This document shows, piece by piece, positions 38,001 through 49,113 of a stretch of DNA of 64,000 nt. This DNA comes from Musa acuminata AAA Group (Eukaryota; Streptophyta; Magnoliopsida; Zingiberales; Musaceae): NCBI RefSeq assembly GCF_036884655.1, contig NC_088359.1, forward strand, positions 19,825,501 to 19,889,500, in the 5' to 3' direction. A program made the translations under genes and the position numbers. Position 1 is the stretch's first letter; every line of letters starts with the position of its first letter. The notes beneath the pieces were generated by a model, which was not told the origin of the DNA, did no database searches, and worked only from the letters and a program-made list of their open reading frames with translations.

Positions 38001-40684
38001 TTTATATTGCACAAACAAGTTGATAGAAAGCTTAACTCTACATGGTTATATGACTAACAACCCTCACTAGCTATCAACAGGAACAATTTGGAAGCTTTCC
38101 ACTCCACAGAAATGGAGCACAATATATTGAACTCTTAAACGCAAGCTATATCCTAGTCCAAACTTTCTCAGCATAATTGTAGGAAGGCACCGAGAACCAA
38201 AAATCCTTGTTGAACTTGGTGTCATCATCAACATACTGTCTTCAAAGTAAATATAGATTGCATCTATGCCATTCGACACTATGCTTTCACCAGCTACTTG
38301 CTAATCCCTGGCACCTCTAATTTCTTTTGGTCCGGAAAATGTATGCTACAGCTGCTGAAACCAATTGAACAGTTTGACAGTGTAGTGCTCTACATTTATC
38401 ATTAAATCGATGCAAATTTTGTTCATGATTGTAGTTTTTCTGTGTTTTACAAACTTGTAATCATTCCAAACCTTGTGTTAGAAGCAATCAAAACATTAGC
38501 TTTTACTAATTTCATTGGCACAGTACTGACCAGTTCCTTTAAAAGCTAATCTGCCCGTATTTAGTAATAGTTTAAAGACAAAATCGATCTTACCTTCAAA
38601 TAGAAGTGTTTTTGCTCATAAGCATAAGACCTCCTAAGTCCTAACAAGAAAGAAGAGGTGCTCTCCTCTCTTTTCATTTGGAAAGTGGCACATAGACAAA
38701 GCAGCCCTAAGCTGACAGGACTCTACCAAGTGTATTAGAAAACTTTCTTCCAATATGAAGTGTAGTTCCCTGAGCTAGGGGACCATCATTTGGGGCAGGG
38801 CGAAAACAAAGAGAACATAGGGTCATCTCTTGTTTCTTTTGTTTGTTTGTGTCCAATTCATTAAGTGTGATTGTTTTTAGGCTTATCTCATCTTCTGATC
38901 TTAAGTATGAACGAAAAGCTCGACTGAGAGGGATCCAGGGCAGGAAAATATTTTGGAAGTGAGCAAGATTCTTCTCTCTACTGTAGTCACATCAGTATTA
39001 AACCAGCGGTCAATTCTTGGTCCAGTTCGATGAAGAAGCAGAACTCCAGCAAACCCAGCAAACGGCAAACAAAGGCATCAAAGAAAAACAACCTAATTAG
39101 AGCTAGCAAATGGAGGCTGAAAAGCTGTACTGCAAATACATGCCCTGTAGTTTTGAAGCTTGCCTTCATTTCAATTTTATGACTCAGTGAAGGCAGAAGA
39201 GAAGAGTAGTGAGAAGATGACGTCTACTCTGTTCCGAGGGAAGAAAGTCAACATGATTGCATGTCTAGGAATTCTTATATTGAACTGCTTTACCTTAATC
39301 CATCAAGCCATAGATTCTCTATATCCTAATTTCAGTTGCCTCATTAATGCTGAATCCTTTAGCTTAATTTGGTATACAGAACTCCTGATCAGTGGTGTAA
39401 TGTCTAATATTTCTTATCTCATCCTACAATGGTTCAGTAGCCACTGTATAGTTGGCAAGAACCATCTTTTGCTTGTAATGGAATCAGCAGCTTTAGATTG
39501 TACAGGAATATAATTTTCCACTATATGTTCCGCATCTCTGAGTATTAATGGGCCACCTGGATAACCGGTTGCCAACCAGATCACACATAGCTTTGCATGT
39601 TTAAGAATACGTTCTCTTATTTGCCTGATTTAGTGGTAATGGACGATAGAAACACAAGGTTGTTTTACTTCCAAGCAGCAGTTTTATATTTCTTCTCTTC
39701 AAATGCTGTGTTGCTTGTCATTAGTGACTTAAGTTTTTTATCTGGCTTTCAGAATACAAGCTGTAATCGTTATTCGCTTAACTAAGCAAAAAAAATGTTT
39801 TGCTACTTGCTTATGGCTTGCCCAAATCACCCATCTGCCTGGTGATGAAAAGGGCCATGTGAGACCCACATGTGGTGCAATTGCTTTCTCTCGTCACCGG
39901 GTTGGTATGTGGGATGGGTAAGCCATAAATCGGTATGAAAATTGTTGTTGTTCCAATCGGTAAATTTACAGCACAACAATTTTCAAGATATGAAATATTT
40001 ATCAAGATTCTTCATGAATTTTTACATTCATTGTTCTTGTAATTCATGATCTAGGTCAAGCATGGTTTGTTTGTATGCAAACATTTGAATTAAATGTCGT
40101 CACTTTCATGATTGTATATCTGGATAATTGTACGTGCTTGGATGGCAAATTTTTTTCTTAAAGAATAAACAAAATCTGTTTTATTTGATGTACATCTGAG
40201 TAAATTGATGGTTGTTGACTTAGCTGAAATTTCAATTTTTTTCTATCAAGTGTTCTCTTTTTTACTCCAACTTTCTCTCAAGTGTTTGCTCTCTTTGACT
40301 CCAAACTTGTGTCTAATCTTATCTGTATCTTTCCAGCCATATCTTCATGAGTCTCGCCACCTTCATGCAATGAAGAGGGCAAGAGGATCTGGCGGACGGT
40401 TCCTCAACACAAAGCAGCTCCAGCAGCAGAAGCAGACCCAGACTTCGGCAATATCAGGTTGCCAGGATCACTCTGGCTCAAAGCTCTGCTCAGGAAGCGG
40501 CTCGATTGGTTCATCTGCCCCTTCGATCAACTCCAACATCAGAACTGCTTCTACGAACGGAAGCATGTTAACACAGCAGGATCACTTGAGCTTTCCATTT
40601 CCCGATTTCCATTCAAACGTCGGAGTGGGCACACAAGGCGGACATACCATGATGGGTGGTGTGGTTCAGAGCTTCAAGTCTTAG
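32097..40684 (+). CDS. NF-YA: Nuclear transcription factor Y subunit A (NF-YA / HAP2), 5 coding exons
   Basis: Coding exons: to 32417, 33784-33896, 34011-34082, 37724-37894 and 40337-40684, all GT-AG and in phase. The product carries [19 protein letters not shown] (the NF-YB/YC-binding helix, exon 4), [16 protein letters not shown], then [20 protein letters not shown] (the CCAAT DNA-binding part, exon 5). Flanks are Ser/Gln-rich with the usual DPYFGGIL and TQSTGQS words. NF-YA joins an NF-YB/NF-YC histone-fold dimer in the nucleus and binds CCAAT. The start is uncertain. The conserved-looking frame is open from 32123 but has no ATG before 32255. The likely ATG at 32124 is one base out of frame, the shift lying at or before the AAAA run 32141-32144. 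From 32255 the product is 288 residues. A miR169-type site lies in the 3' UTR. Confidence 0.92.
34575..36050. repeat. Large imperfect inverted repeat in NF-YA intron 3
   Basis: The left arm (about 34575-35352) and right arm (about 35363-36050) are reverse complements with a loop of about 10 bases. The centre is strongest: TTTCTGAGTGATTTCTCACC on the left against GGTGAGAAATCACTCAGAAA on the right. Outward matches include CATTCATATAGT against ACTATATGAATGAATAG, CTTGTCATGTTT against AACATGACAAG, TTCTAAATTGTCC against GGACAATTTAGAA, and TATGCTTAATTGTGG against CCACAATTAAGCATA. The arms carry indels. The DNA is AT-rich, with no identified transposase and no confident domain. Confidence 0.85.
36241..36448. 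repeat. 104-bp tandem duplication in NF-YA intron
   Basis: The unit 36241-36344 is repeated at 36345-36448, with near identity over the word run from TGACATATTATAGTAAGAGT to AAAGATATACATGTGA. It lies right of the inverted repeat in the same 3.6-kb intron (34083-37723). Confidence 0.85.
37015..37170. repeat. Short tandem repeat with telomere-like TTTAGGG words
   Basis: Three units of about 45-55 bp each hold GGGTTTAGG(G)-like words followed by TTTTTACAAGTTTAGTTAGT and TAGGTCTAGG. The heptamer TTTAGGG is the plant telomere repeat, but here it is dispersed in a longer unit. It is near the end of the NF-YA intron before the exon at 37724. Confidence 0.75.
37895..40336 (+). other. Last NF-YA intron, nothing recognised
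   Basis: A 2.4-kb intron between the NF-YB/YC-binding exon and the DNA-binding exon. Short open frames on both strands (for example 39160-39513 plus, 38067-38279 minus) have no domain and are probably chance frames. Confidence 0.6.
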
Positions 40685-41050
40685 CGATGAGATAAAACTT
40701 GGGGCATGAACTGGCAAAATTCATCATGGTGGTTCCCTGGCAATTCATCCTTGGCTTTTGGTATCTCATCTCATTCGATACGGAATCGAACTTTAGTAGG
40801 AGTGTATCAGACCTTTGTTTAAATTGCATGAGTGGAAGAGATAACGGTGTGCATCAGATCATGATCTCAGCTGCTCAAACAAATGCATGGATCCTACCCT
40901 CGTTGTAACTTTATGGAGTGTTGACAATTTATTGGAAATCTTGTTCTTATCTTGACAGTTGAAAACATATCAGATTGCCATCAGAATGCATGTGTATATG
41001 TATCATAGGCGTTTATTTTCCATGTGTTGTGATAATCTTGCTAGAAATGG
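40685..41050 (+). promoter_or_regulatory. NF-YA 3' UTR (right edge approximate)
   Basis: The sequence after the TAG at 40682-40684 carries the miR169-type site (listed separately) and becomes AT-rich with no further frame in phase. No certain AATAAA signal is seen; the end is set where the composition changes. Confidence 0.4.
40737..40757 (+). promoter_or_regulatory. miR169-type target site in NF-YA 3' UTR
   Basis: The 21 bases 40737-40757 contain GGCAATTCATCCTTGGCT, which pairs with most of a miR169-family guide. miR169 guides cleavage of NF-YA transcripts, mostly at a site in the 3' UTR just after the stop (family knowledge). The site lies 53 bases after the stop codon, the expected place. 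It implies post-transcriptional control, for instance in drought or nutrient responses in other plants. Confidence 0.88.
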
Positions 41051-41643
41051 TGCAAGATGATTTGCTATTTCAACAGTTGTAGTGACGCAAACAGACGGAG
41101 ATGAGTTTTGTTCGGCAGGATTATTTGTGGGCACTGCCCATCTCCATGGTAGAGTTTGATGCACTCAGGCACGTAGAAGGTGACATCGTAGCGGAGCCCT
41201 GCACCGGGCATCAGTCGGCAGTTGCCTTGGCCGCCATCTCATCTGCAAGATTTACCACAGTCACCTGTATCGGATGACAGTGTTGTAAGTTGGCAGGTGA
41301 TACTCGTCTTAGCTCCTTGTGTTATGAAGGCAAAGATGAGAGGGGAGAGAGAGAGAGAGAGGAGGGAAGGAGATTGCACTACCATAGAAGAGGAGGAGGA
41401 GGAGGAGGAGCAAGACAAAGCAGGAAAACTTGGTCATTGTGTCCACTGTCTTCCTCAGTTTCAGTTCTCTATTGCCTCTTGGCTCAGTTGATCTCGAGGT
41501 TCTATGTTTTATACATGGATCAGAAGGGGCGTGAACACTGGCTTTTATGATGGTTTGGGTTCTCCATCACGCAAATGATGGTGCAAAATTACTGTATATC
41601 CCGTGTGTCTTTGATACCATATGACGAATCATGAGCTTGTCTC

Positions 41644-41645
<2 letters not shown>

Positions 41646-41711
<66 letters not shown>
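41646..41711. repeat. (TTA)n microsatellite, about 22 units
   Basis: An uninterrupted TTA trinucleotide run of about 66 bp. Confidence 0.95.
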
Positions 41712-41712
<1 letters not shown>

Positions 41713-41763
41713 TATATATATATTCAAATCGATCGAGTTGAATTCGAGTTTGATGAGCTACAA

Positions 41764-41916
41764 GCTTATGTAAATTATGAATTTTCACGAGCTAATTTTC
41801 AATTTTTTTTATTATTGCACTAGACATTGACGAGAGAGAGAGAGAGGCTTATGTAAATTATGAATTTTCACGAGCTAATTTTCAATTTTTTTTTTATTAT
41901 TGCACTAGACATTGAC

Positions 41917-41940
<24 letters not shown>
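41764..41940. repeat. 83-bp tandem duplication ending in GA microsatellites
   Basis: The block from GCTTATGTAAATTATGAATT to GACATTGACGAGAGAG is present at 41764-41846 and again at 41847-41930. The second copy has one more T in the T-run and a longer GA tail. The copies are almost identical, so the duplication is recent. Confidence 0.92.
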
Positions 41941-41948
<8 letters not shown>

Positions 41949-43109
41949 CCTGGAATAACAGGTGATTTTGGACATGTCAAATCACCCATAGTATGTTTGA
42001 GACAAAAGTATTTATTAGCTACGTATAGCCATTAACAGTTGCTACTTTTTACTTTCTATATGGCTCAAATTTGGTAATGTTTCGACTATTTAGATTGGAT
42101 GAATGCTTTATCTTAAGTTGTTGTCTTATTAATATTAATTAAAAATTTATCGATAGTTAACACATGATCGTCATTCTAGAGAAACATAAATTTTCTTTTC
42201 ATTCACTTCGGTAAGAAAGAGAAATATAATCTTTCTTTTGTTTATTTTTATAAGAAAGAGAAATACAAACTTCTTTAAGGATAATCATAAACTCTTTTAC
42301 GATAAAAAGGATAATCTTATATCTCATTCTCCTTTTTTATTTTATGATAAAAAAAAGACAATCAGATACTTTCTTTCCCTCATTTAAAGGTATAAAGATA
42401 TATTCTAAATAGGAAGAAAGATAACTCCATGAGCAAAGAGAACTACTCTATCTCACATTTCCATTTTAGATATATCCCAAAATCATCTTAAAATATGATA
42501 TTTTTAATATTAGAGACACCTTAGGTATTTTTTTTACGTATATGAGTTTGGATCAATCAAGACATCAATCATATTTTTCCTAATAAATATCGATGAGGTT
42601 TATCATTGTGAAAGATAAATATAAATTTTGTATAGTGTATTAATATCCAAAATATCACCTCTAAAATATGTGAGATGATAAAGGAATTATCGGCTATCAG
42701 AAAATACAATATCTTAGAAAATTGGTGAAAAAATCTTGAAATTGATTCTTAAGATAGGGCAGTACTATAGAGTTCATTCTTTTAGTTACAATTTAAAAGG
42801 GCTGTAAATAAGAAAATAATGACTATTTAATATTAAAATAAAGAAATATCATCTATTCATTTAGATATATAAGATAAATAATATCTAAACAATTCTTTGA
42901 ATGATCGATGACAAGGGATGATTTGATTTGAGTATCACTAGGTTTCAATTTATTACGTATTAAGTATAGATGAAAATTTGATATAAGTTTTTATTCTCAT
43001 TTAAAGAATAAGATATTTAATTATTAATAAAATATGTATAGAAACATAAAATATATTTATTAAAATATTTATGAACATAAAATATAATTTTTCTCAAATA
43101 TAAAATTTG

Positions 43110-43857
43110 GGGGTAATTATATATTATCCCATATAGTTAACTATGATTAGTATTCCGATCCCTATATTTTAAAAAGTAGTATTGGGATCCATATACTTAT
43201 GAAGGTGAAACATTTAATTCAAATGCTCCTTACATCATTAACTTTGTCGATGGAAAAAATCATACGTGTTGTCACGTGCAAAAAAAAAAAAATGAATGGA
43301 AAGAATAAAAATATAATTTTTTATTTTTTTAAATTATTAATTTTATATAAACTTTACTGATTTTTTATTCTCCTCGTTCTAAAATGCTCTCCCGTAGCCT
43401 GCTTGCTGCACCTTCTTGCTTGCCCGTTGCACTTGCCGATCGTCAGTCGTCGCTCACCCACTATACCTGCTCGCCCGCTTAATAATAGTATAGCATGCAA
43501 ATAAAGCAGGTGCGACGAGTGAGTAGGTGCAGTGAACAGGTGCGACGAGTGAGCAAGTGTGACGGACGAGCAACTGCGACGGGCAAATGGTGAGCAATAG
43601 GTGTGACGAGTGAGTAAAAGGTGAGACAAGTTACGGGCGAACAGTTTGGAAAGAGGAGGAGAAGAGGAAATAGGTAAAGTTTCTATAACATTAATAATTT
43701 AAAAGATAATAAAATTAAAATTTTATCCATGTAAATTTTTTACACTTGACAACACATGTAATTTTTTTTCATCAACGAAATGTTTTACCTTCGTAAGAAT
43801 AAGGATCGAATGTTATTTTTTAAAGTATAAAAACGAAGGTAATCTATAATTTATCCC
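43110..43857. mobile_element. Mutator-like foldback MITE, 748 bp
   Basis: The left end GGGGTAATTATATATTATCC is an inverted repeat of the right end (ATAATCTATAATTTATCCC kind). Homology runs well over 150 bp inward on each side (for example GAAGGTGAAACATTT against AAATGTTTTACCTTC). It is flanked by imperfect 9-bp direct repeats, TAAAATTTG (43101-43109) and TCGAATTTG (43858-43866), seven of nine matching. A 9-bp duplication points to the Mutator group. The core (43370-43640) is GC-richer, with repeated GGTGCGACGAGTGAG words. There is no transposase. Confidence 0.8.
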
Positions 43858-43866
43858 TCGAATTTG

Positions 43867-45584
43867 ATATATGATCAAAACATCTATTATTTACGTGCAG
43901 ATTAAATTCCAGCTGAAGCTTTATTTTGCTAGATTTCCTACATCGAGAGTTGGATTATGATTAGAAAATTGTTGAGGACAAGTCAAAGATTCACCTACCT
44001 AACTGTGTACAGGATTTTGCAAATATCGATGAGGGCATTTCAAACTTTCACCTACCAAACTGTACATAGAACTATGCAAAACATTTCACCTACTAAATCA
44101 AACACCGGAGAGGACAAAACACCATCTACATGCCTTTCATTTCACTGTTCTGAGATATGGAAATGTCTACTATCAATGGCACCAAGCTAATTAAGGTTGC
44201 TTTCTTTCTTTCTTTCTTTTCAATAACAAGTTAAAATAGTTGTTCGATAGCAAGGTTTCTTTTCAACCTTATGGACATAATATTTAATCTCAATTGTTAA
44301 GATTTGGTTTGATCGAATAATTATCCATTAAATTGATAAGCTTGACCGTTGATATTAACAATAGTACAAATCTAAGTAGGATGCGTGTGACGTTCTCTCA
44401 ATAGTAGTAGCTCTATCCCTATTATCCTTTTTCTGAGACCTAACTCAATAGTACGATTGATATATTTACTTGATATATGTGAATCGATGATCTACGATGC
44501 TTAAGCCAGGAGGGCTAATGATGATAGTACAATTAATTTGATCTACTAAACTTAACTCAATTAATCTTACATATTTAATATGAGACTAAAAATGAGTGCC
44601 GTATAATCTCGATTCTGATTTACACAGTCAGATATGGTGGTAAACAACACAAGAGTAAAAGTCAGATTCTGATTTAAACAAGCAATCTATACATGTAGGT
44701 GCATCTTTCACAGTGGTATCGGAGACTGTCCAAAGTCAGATCATAACTCAGGTGTCAGGTCATGTCAACCTCATACGATGAGAGGAAGTCTATGGGGGCA
44801 GCAGATCCCCACACAAGCTGCATATAGGAGACCTAATTGTATCGAAGCTCCCCACGCAAGCATTCCCAGCGCACGGGGGAAGAAACACTGCATTACTCCC
44901 TCAGCTTCTTCTGGTCTCATGGACATGATCTTGGAGATGCCCTCTCGGCAGTGTAAATGAGATTGGATCTCTTCTCCAATAGTACTATCAGTTATATATG
45001 TTCCTTAGAGCATAACTAATGTCTGCAACATATATAACCATAAACTTTACGGTGAGGATAGATTTAGATGGTCCATCCGTCTAGCTAACGTGATTGAATT
45101 GTCGACGACTGGAGAAGTACTAAGGTATGCTTCTGAGGTGAGGCGAGTTGAGGTGGTGACAACTCACCAAGAAGAGCGCCTAAGCTTAAAGGATATAAGA
45201 AACATAGAAGGGACATAGAAAGATATATATAAGATGAAGAATTTAGGCACAGAAATTAATGAGAAGATTTCTTTTAACTTGTAAGGAAGGAGGTTGAAAC
45301 CATAATGATTGTAACGTTAGTAAGACATTCTAAATTCTAATTATTATAATATATATATATATATATATTTATTTATTTATTTTTAAAGAAATTATTTTGT
45401 TTCGATTTGATAGAAATATAATAGATAAAATTTTTGAGAATGCGAACTAACATAATAGAAAATCTCATAAGGAAGTCTCCCTTAAGTATTAATAAAACAG
45501 TAATAATCACACGATTCAGGAAGACATTCTAAATCACAATGGTTGAAGATTCCTTTTAGATATTGATCATTTTGTATTGATTTG

Positions 45585-45621
<37 letters not shown>

Positions 45622-45955
45622 AATAATTGAGTTCAAAATCACATCCGATAAACTTTGAGGATGTCTAATCACCCGATCATTTTGTAAAGACTTTAATAGT
45701 CGATAACAATTTTTAGTGATTAAACAATTTTGTTCTTTACTTGTAGTGATCGATATGATTAATGGAGACACACATGATTACAACCCATTCGATGATGCCG
45801 TATGGTTTCTTGTCATCAACTTTAGTTGGTAGAGTTAGAAGAGAGGACGGTATCAATGAATGAATGAGACAGAGTATAGAGAAGAGCGAACACATAATTG
45901 ACTGATTGGACTTGGCCTTCAAGCATCAAACAAACGTGATAGTCGTTTCACAGAA
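43867..45955. other. Intergenic; possible LTR-element debris
   Basis: No gene is recognised. A TGGTATCGGAG word at 44714-44724 resembles a retrotransposon primer site, and the DNA around 44400-44960 has mixed composition like element debris. An ATA microsatellite lies at 45583-45621 and a TA run at about 45351-45368. Confidence 0.4.
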
Positions 45956-46144
45956 ATGAAGTATATAAAGCAGATGGTATTCGCCGCATGTTTCCTATCC
46001 ATGTACTCCACCGTAGGAGGTAACAATATAAAGAAGGAGGAGACGAGGAGTCACGTTCCCGGTACTGCTCCAGCCATTGAAGAAGCATCCAGTTTTAAGT
46101 ACGAAGAACTAATCGCTTATAGCCTTAATCTGGTTGATAGATAG
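45956..46144 (+). CDS. Candidate small secreted peptide, 62 residues (uncertain)
   Basis: The 62-residue frame begins with a short basic start and a hydrophobic stretch (about residues 6-22, VFAACFLSMYSTVGG) that looks like a signal peptide. A charged tail follows with KKEETRSHVPGTAPAI and SFKYEEL. It resembles the layout of plant secreted peptide precursors but matches no family I can name. The start context CAGAAATGA is ordinary. No TATA box or intron is clear. It could equally be a chance frame in AT-rich DNA. Confidence 0.25.
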   Translation: MKYIKQMVFAACFLSMYSTVGGNNIKKEETRSHVPGTAPAIEEASSFKYEELIAYSLNLVDR

Positions 46145-46733
46145 AAAGTCCGACATGATCTAACTTTTAATGGAAGTACGATAAGTTGGCACTCTAACAC
46201 TGTAAAGATATCGCTTGCATTACGGACAACAGACTAATGCAAGGGTTTAAGGGTGTGTTATGGAAGAGAGATGTCATATTTTAGTGACTCAAGCAGCGTT
46301 GGTAGAGGAGCTGAATTTGCACTTAGATCGAGTGGTTGAATTAAGTGCGACGCGAATTTATACTTAGCGACCTGAATGAAACATCGTTCGAGTGACAATA
46401 TATTAAACTCATTACGAAGGAACGAGAGTCGGAAACTTTATCCAATAAATTTACGAGTGCTAGTTAGCTTAGTTGACAAAATTTTATTAGATCATGAGAC
46501 CAAAATCCCATTTTCATCGTTTATCATTTATTACATTTCTTTTTATTTTTAAGTATAATGAAGATGATATAATTGAATAAATATCGGTAAACGTTCTAAA
46601 CAAAGAGGAATAGAATTTATAATTTTCTTGGATAGTTTGGTGAATAGAATTTCTTTATATTTATAGAGAAGTAAACACTGAGTGACAATAGGATTTGGAT
46701 GGAGGAATGATATTCAATATATATGTATATATA

Positions 46734-46769
<36 letters not shown>

Positions 46770-48717
46770 TGTATGTTGGGTGTTTGGAGGAGTATTATAT
46801 GATTTGTATAGATTGTGAAAAAAGAAAAAAAAATAAATTTTGTTAGCATATCAGTCATTTGGATATGTTATTTGGATTTATTGTGGTGAATGAAACACAT
46901 GGGAGACGTAGAAGTACACTCCATTAAGTGGACCTCCAAACTACAAAAGCAGATGTTGATGCAGTGAGATGAACTTATTAGGGTTAGATTCAAGTTTCCA
47001 AGCTGGTCGATGACAACACAAGCTACAGGGAAGAATAAAGACGGTGACTGTGGGGTACTATAGCAAAATGGCTCAGGCATTCATGGAGATTGAAACAGAT
47101 GTTGACAAAAGTTTAGGCCAGCAAAAAAACCTTTTAACTTTGGCTGTTTAATGTGGCAGGAGCCCTCTGTTCATAATTAACTTACTCTTATATATGGATA
47201 TAATTTAATGATCTCATCCACAAAGATAAATGACATATTAATATGATTGGTTTGAAATACCTACGCATTCTAAAATCACCTGTTATGATATGATCCGATA
47301 ACTGATCCTATCTATTAATTGAATATGTCTGAACCATTCATTATTCGAAGATATATAAACTCGAATTAATAGTAGTACACCCTCTTACATGTTGGATGAG
47401 ACTAAACATAAGGTGTCATACTTTAAAATTCCAATAACAATATATCATTATACATACAATCCTCTCATATCTAGTTTCAATCGTTTAAGAATGGTAATAT
47501 CCTTAACTAAATTAAGAGCCTTCATGTTTTCATTTTTAGTTTTTAGTTTTTTTTTTTTTGGATCTTTCTATGTGTCTCCTCATACTATAAGTAATAATTA
47601 TTTAATATCTATAAATCTTCTTAACATTAATTCATATTATCTTAAATAATTTTTTTTTCCGTCTTATCCTCTATCTACATCCAAGTTACTATACACCCTA
47701 AAAAGAAAGAATAGAGAACATCCTCGCTGAATGATACTTATATCAACCTTACTATATAGGAGTATCAATTTAATTTAATTTGTTTTTTTAGGGTTCGTGA
47801 CATGCAAGAAAGACAACAGCCTTTGGAAAACAATAATCCACAAAGAGATGGGTTTGCAAAGGAACAACAGCTAGAAAATGACAAGGGGGTCCTTTTTTTT
47901 GGTAGCTACATATTATTGTCAGAAATGACAAATATTGCTATCAATGGGGGGAGGAGGTGCATCGAACACCAGAATCTGAGTCCCACATGAATCAGCAGCA
48001 CCTGTTACTATCTGAAGCATGAATCACTGATGTCACAGGGACAATGACATGTTGCTGATAGAAACAAGTGAGCAATTGCACAAACACAAACATGAGGGTT
48101 AGGAATTAGTTGTTGTCTTCTCTTCACCTAACATGATGCTTCATTCATCTCATAAAGACCACCTCCTCAACTATCATTACAAAGTGAAGCGGCTGTGGAG
48201 TTTCTCCATGACATTTGTCATACGAGTCTCTCGATTCAGAAATATGTCAAGAATTCAATGTCAATTTCTTGCATCATCAGATCATGAGTTGTTGTTAGCT
48301 TTTCAATCAGAAAATTTTAGTATTAATGGTTAAGATCATTACCGGCTAAACTGGTCGACATCCTAAAGGAAAAATAACCTAAGTTTTATGCAAAGATAAC
48401 AAACTTAATCTTCCAAGCATAAAGTTTGGCTAGGGTTTCTAACTAAACATGCACGAAGTTGGAGAGGGAAAGTAGCTTAGCTCAAAATCTCATGACGTAT
48501 GAGAGGATCTACCACTATTAAATCAATCACCTAACATGTTTTAGGACTTGGTTGTCCAATATAGACACTGGCTGATACGAACATAGAAACCAACAGCTAA
48601 AGCAAACAGTACCAAGGAGAGACGCACACTTTATAGAATAAGACTCACCATCACAAACATCAGAGCTTGTCAAGTTCCCTTCTCTCATTTTGACTCTTGG
48701 TGACACATGCATGAAAG

Positions 48718-48718
<1 letters not shown>
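46145..48718. other. Intergenic, no gene recognised
   Basis: AT-rich. It holds a TA/GTAT microsatellite at about 46718-46776 and a T-run near 47548-47560. Several frames of 60-90 residues (for example 47389-47649) are without domains and are treated as chance. Confidence 0.45.

Positions 48719-48750
<32 letters not shown>
48719..48750. repeat. (GA)n microsatellite
   Basis: A GA run of about 30 bp, roughly 370 bp upstream of the zinc-finger start codon. A shorter GA run lies at 48893-48907. GA tracts in plant promoters can bind BPC/GAGA-type proteins (general knowledge); a role here is inference. Confidence 0.85.
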
Positions 48751-48753
<3 letters not shown>

Positions 48754-49061
48754 GGGTGATGTGATGCGTTGTTTACTGGCTTGTTAAAAGCACAGAAGAT
48801 GAGATGATCCTAGTAGTGCTTCCCTCTTGTTCTGCTCTCTAAAATAATATCTGAAAAGAAGAAGAAAAATCCTTTCTCCAGCAATAAGAGTAGAGAGAGA
48901 GAGAGAGGTCTGTGCACCAACTGTTCTTGGTATACGACGCCAAAGGCCATTTAACTCGTCCACAACTCCAGGAGAGAGTTCTCCCTCGACAACAGGAGAG
49001 ACATTTAACGAAAAAGACAAGATCTCAGTGCAAAGATCTATATATTCTCTCTCGCCCCACA

Positions 49062-49078
49062 CCCCCCCCCCCCCCCCC
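49062..49078 (+). repeat. Poly-C tract (17 C) in the zinc-finger gene leader
   Basis: Seventeen consecutive C residues lie 35 bases before the start codon at 49114, after a C-rich word and a TATATATTC stretch (49039-49047). It is either in the 5' UTR or at the transcription start. Confidence 0.85.
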
Positions 49079-49113
49079 AAAATCCTTAAGCCTATCACAC
49101 ACCTCCGACCAAG

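Larger units (their letters stand above)
41051..43109. other. Intergenic with microsatellites
   Basis: Contains GA tracts (41343-41362), GGA repeats (41389-41409), a long TTA microsatellite and an 83-bp duplication (both listed). The GA/GGA part gives Glu/Arg-rich open frames that are repeat artefacts. No gene is recognised. Confidence 0.5.

Noticed and set aside
41222..41550. Glu/Arg/Gly-rich frames downstream of NF-YA
   Set aside because: Artefacts of GA and GGA tracts in intergenic DNA.
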